NCBI GenBank assembly: GCA_003008705.1
Contig: PDUO01000053.1
Location: forward strand, 3,891 to 67,890
Direction of reading: 5' to 3'
DNA from: Pezicula radicicola
Taxonomy: Eukaryota > Ascomycota > Leotiomycetes > Helotiales > Dermateaceae
DNA: 64,000 nucleotides
In this document: piece by piece, positions 21,538-32,839 of the stretch
How the letters are laid out: the number at the start of each line of letters is the position of its first letter
How positions within the stretch are numbered: the first letter of the stretch is position 1
Program-made: the position numbers and the translations under genes
Notes under the pieces: model-generated
Told to the model about the DNA's origin: nothing
What the model saw: only the letters and a program-made list of their open reading frames with translations
Database searches by the model: none

Positions 21538-23270
21538 TCCGTAGGTAGATATTATTTGACGAGCAACCCCGTGGGAGGGGACGAAAACAATGTTATCATT
21601 TTATCACACTATCATAGGCCAGTAGAGCGCACCATGGGGTGGGTCGGCCATTTCATCCGGACTGTCCATCCACCAGGGAACTTCTTAGGGATAACCCACA
21701 CGCACTCAGACCCAACAGGGAGTACGCGAACTTGCGCAGGTGCCAGGGTAGGTTATATCACCACTTTCAGGAGACAGCGGTCGCGGTAGAATCACTAAAA
21801 CACAAGAACGCGCCTAATTCTATATTGTAATTACTATTATATTATATATAAGCTGTTATTAATGCGGAGTTAACCTTTTAGATATTATATAAACTATACT
21901 TAGGTGTTCGCCTTCAACTAAGTCCCCGTTTAGTAGTAGAATATAAATGAGAATATAGGCTCAGGATATTGTTTTCGTGGTTTAGAATATTCGGAATCGA
22001 AAAATCGTGTTTACTAACTAAAATATAGATCTAGAAACTAGTATATTTTAACCTCAAATAAAATAGGTGGTCTAAGAGGGAGAATATAAAATAGTAGAAT
22101 TTATAATTTTTAAAATTTTAAGTATAATAGTATAATAATTATAAGGTAAATAACTTATAGCTTTAAGGAGTAAAGCTTATTATTATAAGCTCTTATTAAA
22201 TTAAGTTTAGCTTTTAAATTAAGTTGACCTTATTAGCTAAAAGTAATTTTATATTCTAGTCTAAATACTTAGAATATAAGTATTACTAAATAAGACCTAA
22301 TATAAATACCTTTTATAATTAAAATTTAGAGCTTATATTAGTATTACCTAAGATAAGATTATTCACATATTCCTATATAAAATAACTTAAAATATCCTTA
22401 TCTATAGCTCTAAATAGAGAGAGAAAAACTATTAAGACTATACTAAGTTTCACGCTAAGAAAGTTTATTTGCTAGTAATAATACCCCTTAGGAAATAATC
22501 TTCTTTCTAGTTGTATCTCCTTCTAAGAAGTATTATTAGTTACGGGGAAGATTGTTGAATTAGGTTTCTAAACTCCGTCAATCATTACTGGCTGTGGTTT
22601 AAAGTGTTCTATAGAGATTTTAGACGTACTACCCCGAGGACAAAGTATATATGGTGCTCCCAAGGGACGAGCTAGCTTTTTTCTAGCTCCCAGCTTATTT
22701 GTAATCATCCCAATTGTCATGCATGCGCAGAACCAGTTGCCAATGTCGGATCCTTTGGGAAACTTCTTTTTAGCAGAGGATCGCAGAGGCTAGCAGACCA
22801 CAAGCTTTGTTTTCTGAGCTTCTGATTAGAAGTAACCCATCGCATACTTGCCACCTCATACTGTAGGGCCAATCTCCGGACAACAATCTGCAAATCACAA
22901 AGCTTGTTAAGCTAGGCTGGCCGAGTAAGTTTGGTGCTCTCGAATGCCCTAGTTCTTAACTGAAAACTGATAGCTGCGTGGATTCACACTTTTGCGCCCC
23001 ATTTTGGAGTCGGTATGCTTTGATAAATCAATGCAGAGATACAAGCAGTACCTATCGTTGGCCTTGGAAACCCAAATAATAGTTTCGGTCTCTATCTCAA
23101 TCCAGGTGATACACTATCGCCCAGCCATATTTTAGCTCTGGGCTGCGGGTTCAATCGCAATGTACCAGTTCGTTTAGCTTGCACTATGATACCCATCAAC
23201 AGACAAAATGAAGCACGCAAAACGGTGTGGAAGAATGGATTGCCTATAACGAGATTCTATCAGGTTTGAA
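21538..23270. other. gene-free interval with an AT-rich RIP-like core (about 21810-22560)
   Basis: The core is strongly TA-rich and lacks frames. A stretch near 21930 (AAGTCCCCGTTTAGTAGT) has a possible mutated inverted counterpart near 22282 (ACTAAATAAGACCTA), hinting at a decayed DNA element, but the match is too weak to call. The flanks hold nothing recognised. Confidence 0.4.
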
Positions 23271-24458
23271 CTAGCTTGAACCCGCACTCTGTCCCAACAA
23301 CTGGGCTCGTTTCTTCAAGTCTTCAACCCCCTTCAGAATGTTCTTTCGCTGCCCATTATATTGAACTTTTCTCATCCAATCCTCCAAATTTTTGATTCGA
23401 TTAGGATGTATACGGTCGAGCAGCTGCATATCTCTCGGTCGGGTGATACCCTCGCCCCAGTATCTCCACCAAGCCGAGAAATTCTCACGCCATGTCATAC
23501 TAGACTCGTCCCTGGTGGCGTTTGGTCCAGCAGCAAAATTCGCTGGGGCGTTTGGATAAGGCTCGGCGAGAGGCAAGTACTCTTCTAGAGGTAGATACTT
23601 GTGCACTCCCTTCCTTCCAGTCACCTTAGTGAAGACCGCCACTATATCTGCGAAACTAACTTCATCTGTCGTGACTTTGAGATCCAATCCCGCAGACTCC
23701 GAAAGGTTTTCAAACAGCCAGAGACTGTAATGTCCAATGTCATCTAGAGCGATGAGAGGTATTTTGCCAGATTCTAAGCCACACAAATCCACCCATCAGC
23801 GACTGCTCAAGTTCAATTTAAGGGACCAGATGAAGTTGAGAGACATACTTGCTGGATTGGCCCAAACGAATGAACCATCAGGCTGCTCTTTAGGCACAAA
23901 CATGCCATCCAAAAGCATCTCCATGTAAGGGCCAGTTGTGATTAGGGAGCTTTTCATTCCTGTCTGTCCTTGAGCTAGAATAAACTCTCCAACTCTACCC
24001 TTTGCGTCATTATGACCCCAATGGTAATGTTCGTTCCAGTTTGCATCCTTTAGTGCATAATCTGTACAGGCATAGACGTAATGTTGCACCCTTTCATGTC
24101 TTGCGATTTCATAGGCTCGAAAACCGTAAAACAGCTCATTCTTCTCCCCAAGAGTGAAGCCATCTGTATTGACCCACGCTCCGTAAACACCACGGAACGC
24201 TGTGTGCAGATCTTTCTGGTTATCCTGCGTGCCTTCCACCAGGGTAACATTTGGAAGTTTTGCGATTTGTTGTGCACGAGACGAGTTAACATCACGAGTC
24301 AGGACCCTAACAGCGAAGCGTTTGCTTGATGAGAGAGCTGTATGAGAAAATCAGTCCTGTAAGTCGAATTGAAGTGAGGAGTAGCTGGTTTAAATCGCAC
24401 CTTTAACGACTGGTAGTCCTTGGGCACCTGTGCCACCAATAACCAGAATTTCCTTCAT
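23271..24458 (-). CDS. NmrA-family NAD(P)-binding protein
   Basis: Three exons fit in phase: 24401-24458, 24337-23849 and 23773-23271, giving 349 residues. The N-terminus MKEILVIGGTGAQG is the GxxGxxG Rossmann motif. RVLTRDVNSSRAQQIA, VEGTQDNQKDL, YGAWVNTDGF and YVYACTDYA follow the NmrA/HSCARG pattern. This class lacks the catalytic Tyr-Lys pair of true dehydrogenases. Members act as redox sensors binding NADP, or as partners of GATA regulators, and some are reductases. The gene is divergent from the SDR at 25011, sharing a 552-bp promoter with an inverted repeat. Cytosolic; exact role unknown. Confidence 0.9.
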
Positions 24459-24732
24459 TTCTTCTTTTGTTCCGTTGGTTCACTTCGACCAGCGCAAATT
24501 GCTGGAGCACATAACTACACTGCTACCTACCTCCCTTATGTACTCGACGTTTTTTTTCTTTTTTTTCAAAACCTTCAAACGCCTTCTAGCTGTGATTAGT
24601 AGACTCGCCCGACCTGCAGAGTTCCCCCGTTTCCGAAGCTTTGCCTCTGGATCGCTAAGCATTGCGCAGCACCATACGTATGAGTAATCAGGAAAACTGT
24701 AAATCCGACAGTGGAGAATAGTAATCTTACTA

Positions 24733-24816
24733 TTCCCCCTCGGCACACACCTGATGTAGGGCTAGTAAAATCTACCAAGCAAGTAGTTTATCTGACGTAG
24801 GTGTGCGCCGGGGAAG
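24733..24816. promoter_or_regulatory. inverted repeat in the NmrA/SDR divergent promoter
   Basis: The left arm reads TTCCCCCTCGGCACACACCT and the right arm, reverse complemented, TTCCCCGGCGCACACCTACG. The arms are imperfect (a three-base gap and a few substitutions) and separated by about 35 bp. The position between two divergent starts suggests a binding site, but a decayed foldback element is equally possible. The string CCCCTCGGCACA recurs near 26896, outside any gene. Confidence 0.45.
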
Positions 24817-25010
24817 ACGTGGTTAATATGTATATATAATCTAGAAAGATTCCCTCTCTTCTCGAAAAGGGTAAGCAAAGCACCACTTGGACCAGCATCA
24901 GCAATCTTGTATAGCGAACTACGTTCAAGTATAATAGGATCGCTCCCCCGCCATCGCGACGAGAGGTATTTTAAACCCTAAAGATAAAATTCTTCTCAGG
25001 AAACTCGAAT

Positions 25011-26039
25011 ATGTCTTCATCACCAAAGCGCTCAATTCTTATTACTGGGTTTGTTACGTCCATTATACCGTCTTCTTCTTATTAAGGTGACCCAAATCTA
25101 ATCATTTTAACACTGTAGCTGCTCGGTCGGTGGGGCTGGTCATGCTCTCGCTCTTGAGTTTGCAGCTCAAGGCATGCGCGTCTTTGCAACCGCTCGGTCA
25201 ACCAAGTCTCTTTCCCAACTAGAAGTGAAGGGTATTGAGATACTTCCGCTGGAAGTGACGAGTGCGGAGAGCATTGCTGCATTGAAGGCCGAGGTCGCAA
25301 AGCGGACTGGAGGAAAGTTGGACATGCTCTTCAACAACGCTGGAATGAGTTTGTTATCCCCTCCGCTTTCACCTCAGCTCTTAGCGTTCTGATGGACTCG
25401 ACAGTGTACGAAGCCCCAGCGATTGAAGCCGATCCCGCCCGCGTCCGTAAAATGTTCGACACCAACGTTTTTGGGGTGTTCGACATGGTGCAGGCCTTCA
25501 CCCCTCTTCTTCTAGCCTCCGTGTCAGATTCTCGCACCCCGCCTACTATAATCAATACATCTTCGATCGTTAGCCGTGTACCCTTTCTCTTCGCTGCCAA
25601 CTACAATGCATCCAAATCGGCTATAACTTCCTACTCTGACACTCTCCGACTCGAGCTGGCCCCTCTTGGGATCAAAGTGGTGACATTATTCATGGGTGAA
25701 GTCTCAACTGGCCTAATGTCGGCTGACAATATCTCTTTTGGTCGCGATAGTCTCTATGTTGATGTCGAAGGTGGCGTTCAAGAGAGGAGTCGACAGCACG
25801 CACAGAAAAGTATGAAACCGGAAGAATTTGCACGTCAAGTTGCCCATCAAGTTATCGCAAAGCCCGCAGCCGGGAAGGGTGAATACCTTTGGAAGGGTAC
25901 ACAGGCTACATTAGTTTGGTTCCTTAATGCCGTGGGATGGAGAAAGATCTTTGACGGATCTATGGAGTCTGCGGTAGGGCTAGATAAGAGTATGGTTAAG
26001 AAGGCAATTTTCGACAAGGGTCAGCGTAGTATAAAGTGA
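25011..26039 (+). CDS. short-chain dehydrogenase/reductase (AYR1-like)
   Basis: Exons 25011-25048, 25119-25348 and 25378-26039 fit in phase and give 309 residues. Cofactor motif TGCSVGGAG; FATARS; LFNNAGM (NNAG); catalytic Ser in NTSSIVSRVPF and YNASKSA (YxxxK). The overall pattern resembles the NADPH-dependent 1-acyldihydroxyacetone-phosphate reductase group (Ayr1-like) of classical SDRs. This means an NADPH reductase of a small ketone or lipid; the specific substrate is inference. The C-terminal region (about residues 250-309) is hydrophobic in part and could attach to membranes. The second intron acceptor CCTCAG was chosen because it keeps the frame. Confidence 0.88.
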
Positions 26040-27025
26040 GATTGAAAGATTTATGCAGCAGTAGGGCGTTCATGGGGGTTGTATTGAATAAATATAGTGC
26101 ATGTTCAGTTATTTCTATTCTATTCAATAATGGCACCTTCAACATACTTCTGTAAGGTTCTAGGGCTCTTGATTCAGAGGCTTCCAATAGTGGAGAGTTC
26201 GTTAATTTCACAATAATGTCACCTTGTGCCTGAATAGGCAATTATATTCAAGCGGAAAGTTGATGCGCTGACTTCTTAAAATTCAATTTTCCTTTCCGCT
26301 TTGGTCAAATATTATTTTGACAAGTCTTAGCCGCCATGTTAAAAAATTTTATTCAGGATGAAGTTAGAACTTTCGAAGCTTCTACAATTTAATAGAGCAG
26401 ACCTACCCTTTTTCTATCAAAGATTGGCTCTACTGATAAGTATACCTCTGAGGCTGGCTTGTTAAAGAGACGCTAGAGAAATGTGGCGCCGGGAAATCTG
26501 CCGTATCCCCATCGAGTGACGCAGCACTAAGCTTATCAGGGCCAACCTGAACAGAAGGACCATACTTTTGTGAGCCGCAAAGATCTCGTGTATTCCGGTG
26601 CGGCCATTTCGTCCCATGGACTGGATCTACAATGAGGTTACGGGAGCCGATCAGTGAGCACTGATGGCTTTTAGCCAGAGCACGTGCCAAAGCCCGACAA
26701 ATGATGTAATTGTAGAAAATTGATAATGGCAGGATAAGTCTAACCAGCGTAACTTCTTCATCAACTTCGCCTGCCTGCAAAACCACGTCTTTTCTTACTC
26801 ATCGCGCCAAAAGCTAGGAACTATATCTCGCACAATTTGAATGGAAGGAATACACCAAAGGCTTTCTATCAATCTAGGGCTTAAATAGGATACAACACCC
26901 CTCGGCACAAAGGTGTCACTTAACCCACTCCCACATTTCGGAGATTCGAAAACTCTTTACACACCTTTGATAGCAGAGTTGTTAATGCCTGCTTCTAGTT
27001 GCCCCGCAAGAACAGCTCAAGACGA
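26040..27025. other. intergenic, nothing recognised
   Basis: Contains AT-rich patches (about 26280-26410) and a few short frames without resemblance to known families. The motif CCCCTCGGCACA near 26896 echoes the promoter inverted repeat at 24733. Confidence 0.4.
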
Positions 27026-27773
27026 TTTACGTACGTATCAGGTTCCTGGAAACAATGGCCGTGTCCTGAATCCGGATAGACGTGCAATTCTCTGTATGGC
27101 AGTCTCTGCTGAAGGATAAAGCTGTTGGCCGTTGGTGCCATAATATCGGTGTGTCCGTTGGTCACCAGGACTGGTGCCTTAATAGTTGATAGTCGTTAAA
27201 ATTCTCAACATCGGAGGCAAATTTGGTCATTGCCGTCACCTAGCTCATGACCCCTTGTCCATCAAGGAACTCCTTCCGTTCCTCCACTTGGACTTTCCGC
27301 TCGAAAATCCTTTTGAACCAGTCTTTCCTAAGAGCTGAACTGGTTTCAGTTGTGCGGAAGAACAAAAACGCAAAGGCATCCCAGGTAGGATTTACAAGAG
27401 CACCAGCACTTTCTAACACCGCCGCTGGGGCAAAAGTTACCCCTTCCCCGGCAGCGATCTGGCTGCCCGCGATTACGAGTTTGTTGACCAGAGTTGGGTA
27501 CTGCATACCAAGGTGTTATGCGACCATGCCGCCCATTGAAAATCCGAGAACGTCGACTTTAGACACCTTGATTGCAGTAAGGAGCCCCACGACTACTACA
27601 GCTATCTCATCGATGGACTCTGGAACGCTGCCTTCACTGTAGCCAATCCCGGCGTTGTGGATTAGTATCACTTCGCGGTTTTTAGTTATGTTGTTGATAA
27701 ACTTAGGATCCGCAACGTCCATAGAAGTGCGGAAGTGAGGAATCTAGACTAGAGGTATAGCGCAGGGCTTTCC
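27026..27773 (-). pseudogene. alpha/beta hydrolase gene, multiply broken
   Basis: The protein trace reads IPHFRTSMDVADPKF, VILIHNAGIGYSEG, VDVLGFSMGGMVA, then a stop, HLGMQYPTLVNKLVIAGS, VTAMTKFASDVENF, VLVTNGHTDIMAPTANS and YPDSGHG. This is a typical alpha/beta hydrolase with the GFSMGG nucleophile elbow, Asp in GHTDIM and His in DSGHG. Stops are TAG at 27744-27746, TAA at 27517-27519 (in place of the usual Gln after GGMVA) and TAG at 27240-27242. A frameshift near 27195-27205 precedes VLVTNGH. C-to-T changes explain the three stops. The fold would have been a small-molecule hydrolase; no activity is expected. Confidence 0.85.
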
Positions 27774-28105
27774 GAAGTGTCGATACGCGATTTAAGTCCA
27801 TTGACGGAGGCAAATTTGGTAGGAGCTGTTTAATAGGTCGACATCGTTAGGGTATTGCTAATGTAGAATTGAATGACGAAGAGGATATGGAAGTTTGCTA
27901 GCTGCGATAAATAGTAGTGTAAGGTAAACTAATCTAACAGTTGTATTTCGAGCGGTCAAGTTTCCAGGGTCGTGCCTAAGATATTCATCCGGCGTAGACG
28001 GCGTGATCAAGATTCACCAAGTGCACGTTCAATCGGCATGATGAGTAACCATGTCCAACTCTTCGCCTAGTCACTATAATTCACAGGGATGAGGATGGGG
28101 TGTTC

Positions 28106-28134
28106 AGTAATCCTCCGAAAACTCTGCTTTCGGC
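28106..28134 (-). promoter_or_regulatory. conserved 29-bp module, copy 2
   Basis: The sequence matches 17413-17441 at 26 of 29 positions. This copy contains the symmetric CCGAAA-x7-TTTCGG pair, a spacing of half sites that a dimeric regulator could read. It lies about 330 bp upstream of the broken hydrolase. Surroundings (27774-28947) include an AT-rich stretch at 28190-28370 and no gene. Confidence 0.5.
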
Positions 28135-28947
28135 CGTATATACGAAGGTCGCGGTTAAAAGTTTAGAGACTATAGGTATAAAACCCTCAAGCACTAATAA
28201 GTAGAAAATAGTAAAATACAGGAATATAGGTAATTAAAAGGGGATATTATATAATATAATATAATTTATTATTCTTTTAATTAGACTTTCTTTATAATAA
28301 TTATATTATATTCTATAGAGTTTAATATATTAATTATTATAGTTAGTATTCTATTACTAAAATTATTCCTTTGTTACTATTAGACAAGTTAAACCCTTAC
28401 TACTTACAATTGCTAGAAAATTACTAGGACCACTAAGACCACTCTAACTAAACCTTCTTAAAGAGGTGACTAGGGTAGGATAGCCGAGGCCACTCTGGGA
28501 TCTTTGGAGACTATCTGGAATTATTGTTAATCTAGTAGAAGTATAATAAAAGAGCCTGTTGACCGGAACAGAAAATAGTGAGGTTATTTGAATGGATTCA
28601 ACAAATTCTTGTATTCTAGTGGCTCCTTCGTAAGGAATGGGAGTTCTATATATATACGTGAATTGAGCGCCAAGTAAAGCACACGAATCGCAGCATATAT
28701 GAGTGTAACGCCGAGTAAAATAGCTGAATGAATCGTGTAAGTAATGATATAAATGGCATAGAATTCATGAATTAAGGCAGGCCCACTTCCACAAGTCATG
28801 GCCATGGAATACGTGCCTGGATATGGCACTGAATATGGCGAGATTCTGGCTGATAGAGCCCGTCGCATGCAAAGAAATAGTTGTAAAAGAGCTTCTCGTA
28901 AGATACTCATCTATTGTATATATCTGCCTCCCTAACGGAGGAAGTGA

Positions 28948-30837
28948 TTATGTGCCATCGGTATCAATGCTAAAGCCTGCTGGACCCATACTATGCCCGA
29001 TTGTCTCCAGAATCTTGATCGCCCAGCTGCTCAACTCTTCCGTTACCCCCGTCGCCCCACTTGCAACTGCCAAGGGAAATAAGAGGATGAACTCAGTGCT
29101 CACTGCAGTACTTTGGAGTCAGTTTTAATGGATCATAATATAATTTTGGGTCTTGAGATGCGATATATGAGTTGTAAAGACATTTCTCCACTTCAAGAAT
29201 ATGGCTCGGGAGTAGGAATGTGTTCGCAGCCCATGATGCCATTGAACCTAGGAAAGGAATAGTACGAGAACATACTAGGAGGGAGCCCATGTCTCCTGGA
29301 ATTTACAGTTGTGTGGTTGCGGAACCGACTCGAAACGCTCATGCATATATCTATCGATAATTGAGATATCGTTTCAAGGGAACGTGTCTGCTGGAGGCTG
29401 TCCTCGAACGAGGATGGTGCAAGCTTGGATAATTGAACCAGAAGGACTTCGTTAACGAGGATACGCGCCCACCGATAGTTACTCCAAACTCTTGCGATCC
29501 AGACATCTAGGTAGATATGACATTGTTGGTTGAACATACTTTCCGATGAACCATCAAGCAACGGTTCTGTGGCGAATTTCCAGTTTTCTGGAAGCTGTCG
29601 TTCCCATAGCTCTAGCTTAGCCTCGAGTATTTGGAGCTCGTGTAAGATGGTCCACGGATCACGATAATGAGTTGTCTTGAAGGATGCATATAGGTTGACG
29701 AATTGAGAAATGATGTCGACGAGAGGGAAGGCGGGAAATTCTGCTTCGAAACGAGACCCTTGATGTTGGTTGCACCAGCCAACAATAGCTGATGGAGAAG
29801 GTTCGCTCTTGCATATGTACTTCACCAACTGCCTGCCTATTAGTGGGATTGCCTCGACACAAGTAAATCAGAATACATACAGCACCGAAAAAAAATTGTA
29901 GTTGCATTCGCAGGTCACATTTTTGGCTCTGGAGCTGTTGTTTCATGCCAATCCTCCTCAACAGTGCCACCCCACCGTCAACGTGTATACCCCAGGATCT
30001 CGATGAGCTACCGCTAAGTATCTACGATTAATTAGTTTGAGGCAATACAATTGCCGATTCTCAACATCTCTTACTTCAAACATAGACAACAGCATCACTG
30101 CCTTGAACGTGTTTTCCAGATCAGTGCTTTCTGGATCCTGCAGTGAAGCATTAATCCGACGCACAGTAGTTATATACTTGTTCGTCGCAACCATCATAAG
30201 ATTCCGGTCCTTAGCGACGTTGGATAAACCAGCGAGCCCTACGCAAGATGCTGCGTCCAAGGACGTTCTGTTGACGAAGAGCAGTGGCCAAATTGATGAT
30301 GAGCCTGGGCTGAATTGTCTAGAATAGAAGTTCGAATTCGCCGTCACATAGTAAGTCAGGAAGAATTTGACGCCTTGATCCTCGAAACAAGGGGAGAGCG
30401 TAAAAAAGGGACCACATTCGCGGGAGACCAAAAACCTTACTAAATCCGAAGATGTACTAGGAATGGGAGAAGATTTGGCGCTCCAGCGCGTCTTCACAGA
30501 CCTTGGCGAAGTGACCACAGTGGCATCAGAGCCATTATTCGACATTGCCGCCTTCCGGGGAGCTTTACGTTTTGCCGTTGGAATGCTACGAGTACGGGGT
30601 TTTCGAACAATCGCGACATTTTCATCGCGGAACAAAAGATCTAATTGATCTCGGTATCCGGAACACACTTTGCTAGCTCGTGTGCATTGCGAACATGGGT
30701 CTAGTAGATCACACTGAAAGATGATAAGATGAGAAAATTTGGACAGCAGGAGGGAAACGGATGCTCTGCTTGCGTACCTTAATTCTTCTCAGCCGACAGA
30801 TGGAGCAACCTTTGCTAGATTGGCCACGGAATACCAT
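28948..30837 (-). CDS. Zn2Cys6 transcription factor
   Basis: The start (ATG at 30837) opens MVFRGQSSKGCSICRLRRIK. After an intron with a GTACGC donor, CDLLDPCSQCTRASKVC completes the zinc cluster. Long downstream exons carry a helix-rich region of the fungal regulator type: FFLTYYVTANS, LENTFKAVMLLSMFEV, ALLRRIGMKQ, LWERQLPENW, VWIARVWSNYRWARILVNE. An exon GSMASWAANTFLLPSHILEVEKCL and a final exon LSSWAIKILETIGHSMGPAGFS, ending at TAA 28948-28950, complete the usual C-terminus. At least five introns are needed and two junctions near 29090-29300 are not settled. It resembles the large, poorly characterised family of regulators found near secondary-metabolism genes. Target unknown. Confidence 0.8.
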
Positions 30838-31855
30838 GACGGACTTTACGTCTTCAAGAAATTTTAAAAAAAAAATTGAAATAATAGAACGGTAAGGTGC
30901 TTGCTTCTTTATCTTCTTGGCTGAAACATATCAAACAAGCTGCTCTGGATATAGTGAGGCCTACAGGGAATTGCTCAAATGTTCCAATGCTTGTTAGTCC
31001 CTCGGTCATAAAGTGATTGATTGCTCACAGCCTCAAATGATGTGAATACGGGTCAGTTAGCGAGATACACTAGTCCAAGGGGAGTAAGCAGTTCACCACG
31101 TAGGGGTAGGAGGTCTACGTGTCTATAATTCTAGCAAGGGATTAATTGTTATTTTAGTTCTACTTAGTGTGTAATGACTAAGAGGCTAGGGGGAGGTGTA
31201 TTACTACTAGAGCTAGAGATAGAAGTTAAACTTATTTATTATTATAAAATAATTAAAGATATATTATATTATAAAAGGTAAATAACTATAAATATAAAAG
31301 ATATAATTTATAATTTATATAGTATTTACTAATAAAATCAATCTTAGTTATTTTACTTCCACTAACTAGAAGCGAACGCAACGTAGAGAGGCTCTAGAAT
31401 AAACTAACTAGCCGCTGACGATTACTTATCTTAGATAAACTACTCGTTTTCCCGCTATCGTATAGTCGCTTTTCGTATCCCGCTATCGCTAATTAGAAAC
31501 TATTATAACAAGATCTCCTATGTACTGCCCCTAAATGTTTCTATAGACTTAGATCCGCGCGGATCTTGAACCTAATAATAGGGATGAAACCCTATCTAAA
31601 TAGTGGCTCATCGCCCTTCTCATGCGACTGTATACGTGTATATTTATCGGACGAGGTCTCTGAGCCTAGGGCCTATCGTGTGCAAGCGAGTACGACTATG
31701 TTACCTAGAGTACTACAGAAATTGAAAGCTCATATAAGGCTTCGTGTTGTCCTACTTTGGTCTATCCTGCAGCATTGCAGTTTCTTACATCTCATCTCGC
31801 CTCACCTCGAGCTTCATCAACCATCAGCTACAAGGACAAAAGCTCTACCACTACA
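30838..31855. other. intergenic with an AT-rich patch and dispersed repeat copy B (31371-31440)
   Basis: 31140-31360 is TA-rich. AGCGAACGCAACGTAGAG at 31371 followed by GCCGCTGACGATTAC and TAGATAAA repeats the block order of 6028-6098, mostly with transition differences. The last 300 bp upstream of the RTA1-like gene hold its promoter. No gene was recognised. Confidence 0.5.
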
Positions 31856-32839
31856 ATGGGTGACGGGAGTTTCATACTTTACCATTACTACCCTTCTTCC
31901 GTAGCTGCTGCTGGTGCTGCTATACTGTTCGCCCTAACAACTACATATCACTTGTGGCAATTAAGTAGGAAGAAGACATGGTACTTCATACCTTTTGTCA
32001 TCGGTGGCATCTGTAAGTTCTTCTCTGCTAAATCAATTCTATCGCATAGCCTAACAAACTGTTGTAGTTGAGACTACTGGGTACATTGCAAGGTTCATCT
32101 CGAGTAAACAATCTCCAAACTGGGCGTTGTTGCCTTACGTTCTACAAAGCCTGCTCCTCCTCCTAGCTCCATCACTACTTGCGGCATCCATTTACATGGT
32201 TCTCGGTCGAATCATCCGACTCACCGGCGGGCAATCACTTTCACCAATCCGAATTACATGGCTTACGAAGATCTTCGTCTGTGGAGATCTCGTATCGTTT
32301 TTTATGCAAAGTGCAGGTACGTGAACAGCTCTCAACATACTTTCATACTCGCTCTTAACAACTATTCTAACCTTCATCTAGGTGGTGGAATGCTTGCGCA
32401 AGCCAAGACCCCAGACAAAGTTGACCTAGGCAACAACGTCATCACCGGCGGTCTAATTTGTCAAATTCTCTTCTTCGGTTTCTTCATGGTCGTCGCCATC
32501 CTCTTCCACCTCCGCATCTCCCAACACCCAACAGCAGAATCAGCATCGTCCATCGTGCCCTGGCAACGGCAAGTCACCGTTCTCTACGCCGCAAGCGTTC
32601 TCATCATGGTTCGATCCGTCTTCCGCGTCATCGAGTACGCCCAGGGCCAAGACGGCGCCTTATTACAGCACGAGATTTATAGTTATATTTTGGATGCCAC
32701 TCTCATGTTTGTGGCCATGGTATTGTTCAATGTTTGGCATCCCAGTCAGATTACGAATCCAGAAGGGTATGCGGCTTTTGGTGAGGAGAGTATTGCTATG
32801 CAGCCTAGCTGCCCACCGAACCGCAATACTGGATGTTGA
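31856..32839 (+). CDS. RTA1-like seven-helix membrane protein
   Basis: Exons 31856-32012, 32068-32316 and 32382-32839 fit in phase and give 287 residues. Seven hydrophobic segments alternate with short loops. The family hallmarks are LPYVLQSLLLLLAPSLLAASIYM, GRIIRL, KIFVCGDLVSFFMQSAGGG, and the later RSVFRVIEYAQG and EIYSYILDATLM (RTA1 domain, lipid-translocating-exporter family). RTA1/RSB1 proteins lie in the plasma membrane and influence resistance to toxic lipids or azoles; transport itself is not proven for most members. The C-terminal tail is short and polar. The start was chosen as the first ATG of the hydrophobic frame (MGDGSFILYHYYP). Confidence 0.92.

Noticed and set aside
21930..22297. 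hAT-like element with ends AAGTCCCCGTTTAGT / ACTAAATAAGACCTA
   Set aside because: The proposed right end needs too many changes; could not be separated from chance in TA-rich DNA.
26430..26786. 118-codon minus-strand frame
   Set aside because: No family resemblance, no splice partner, and composition like the surrounding intergenic DNA.
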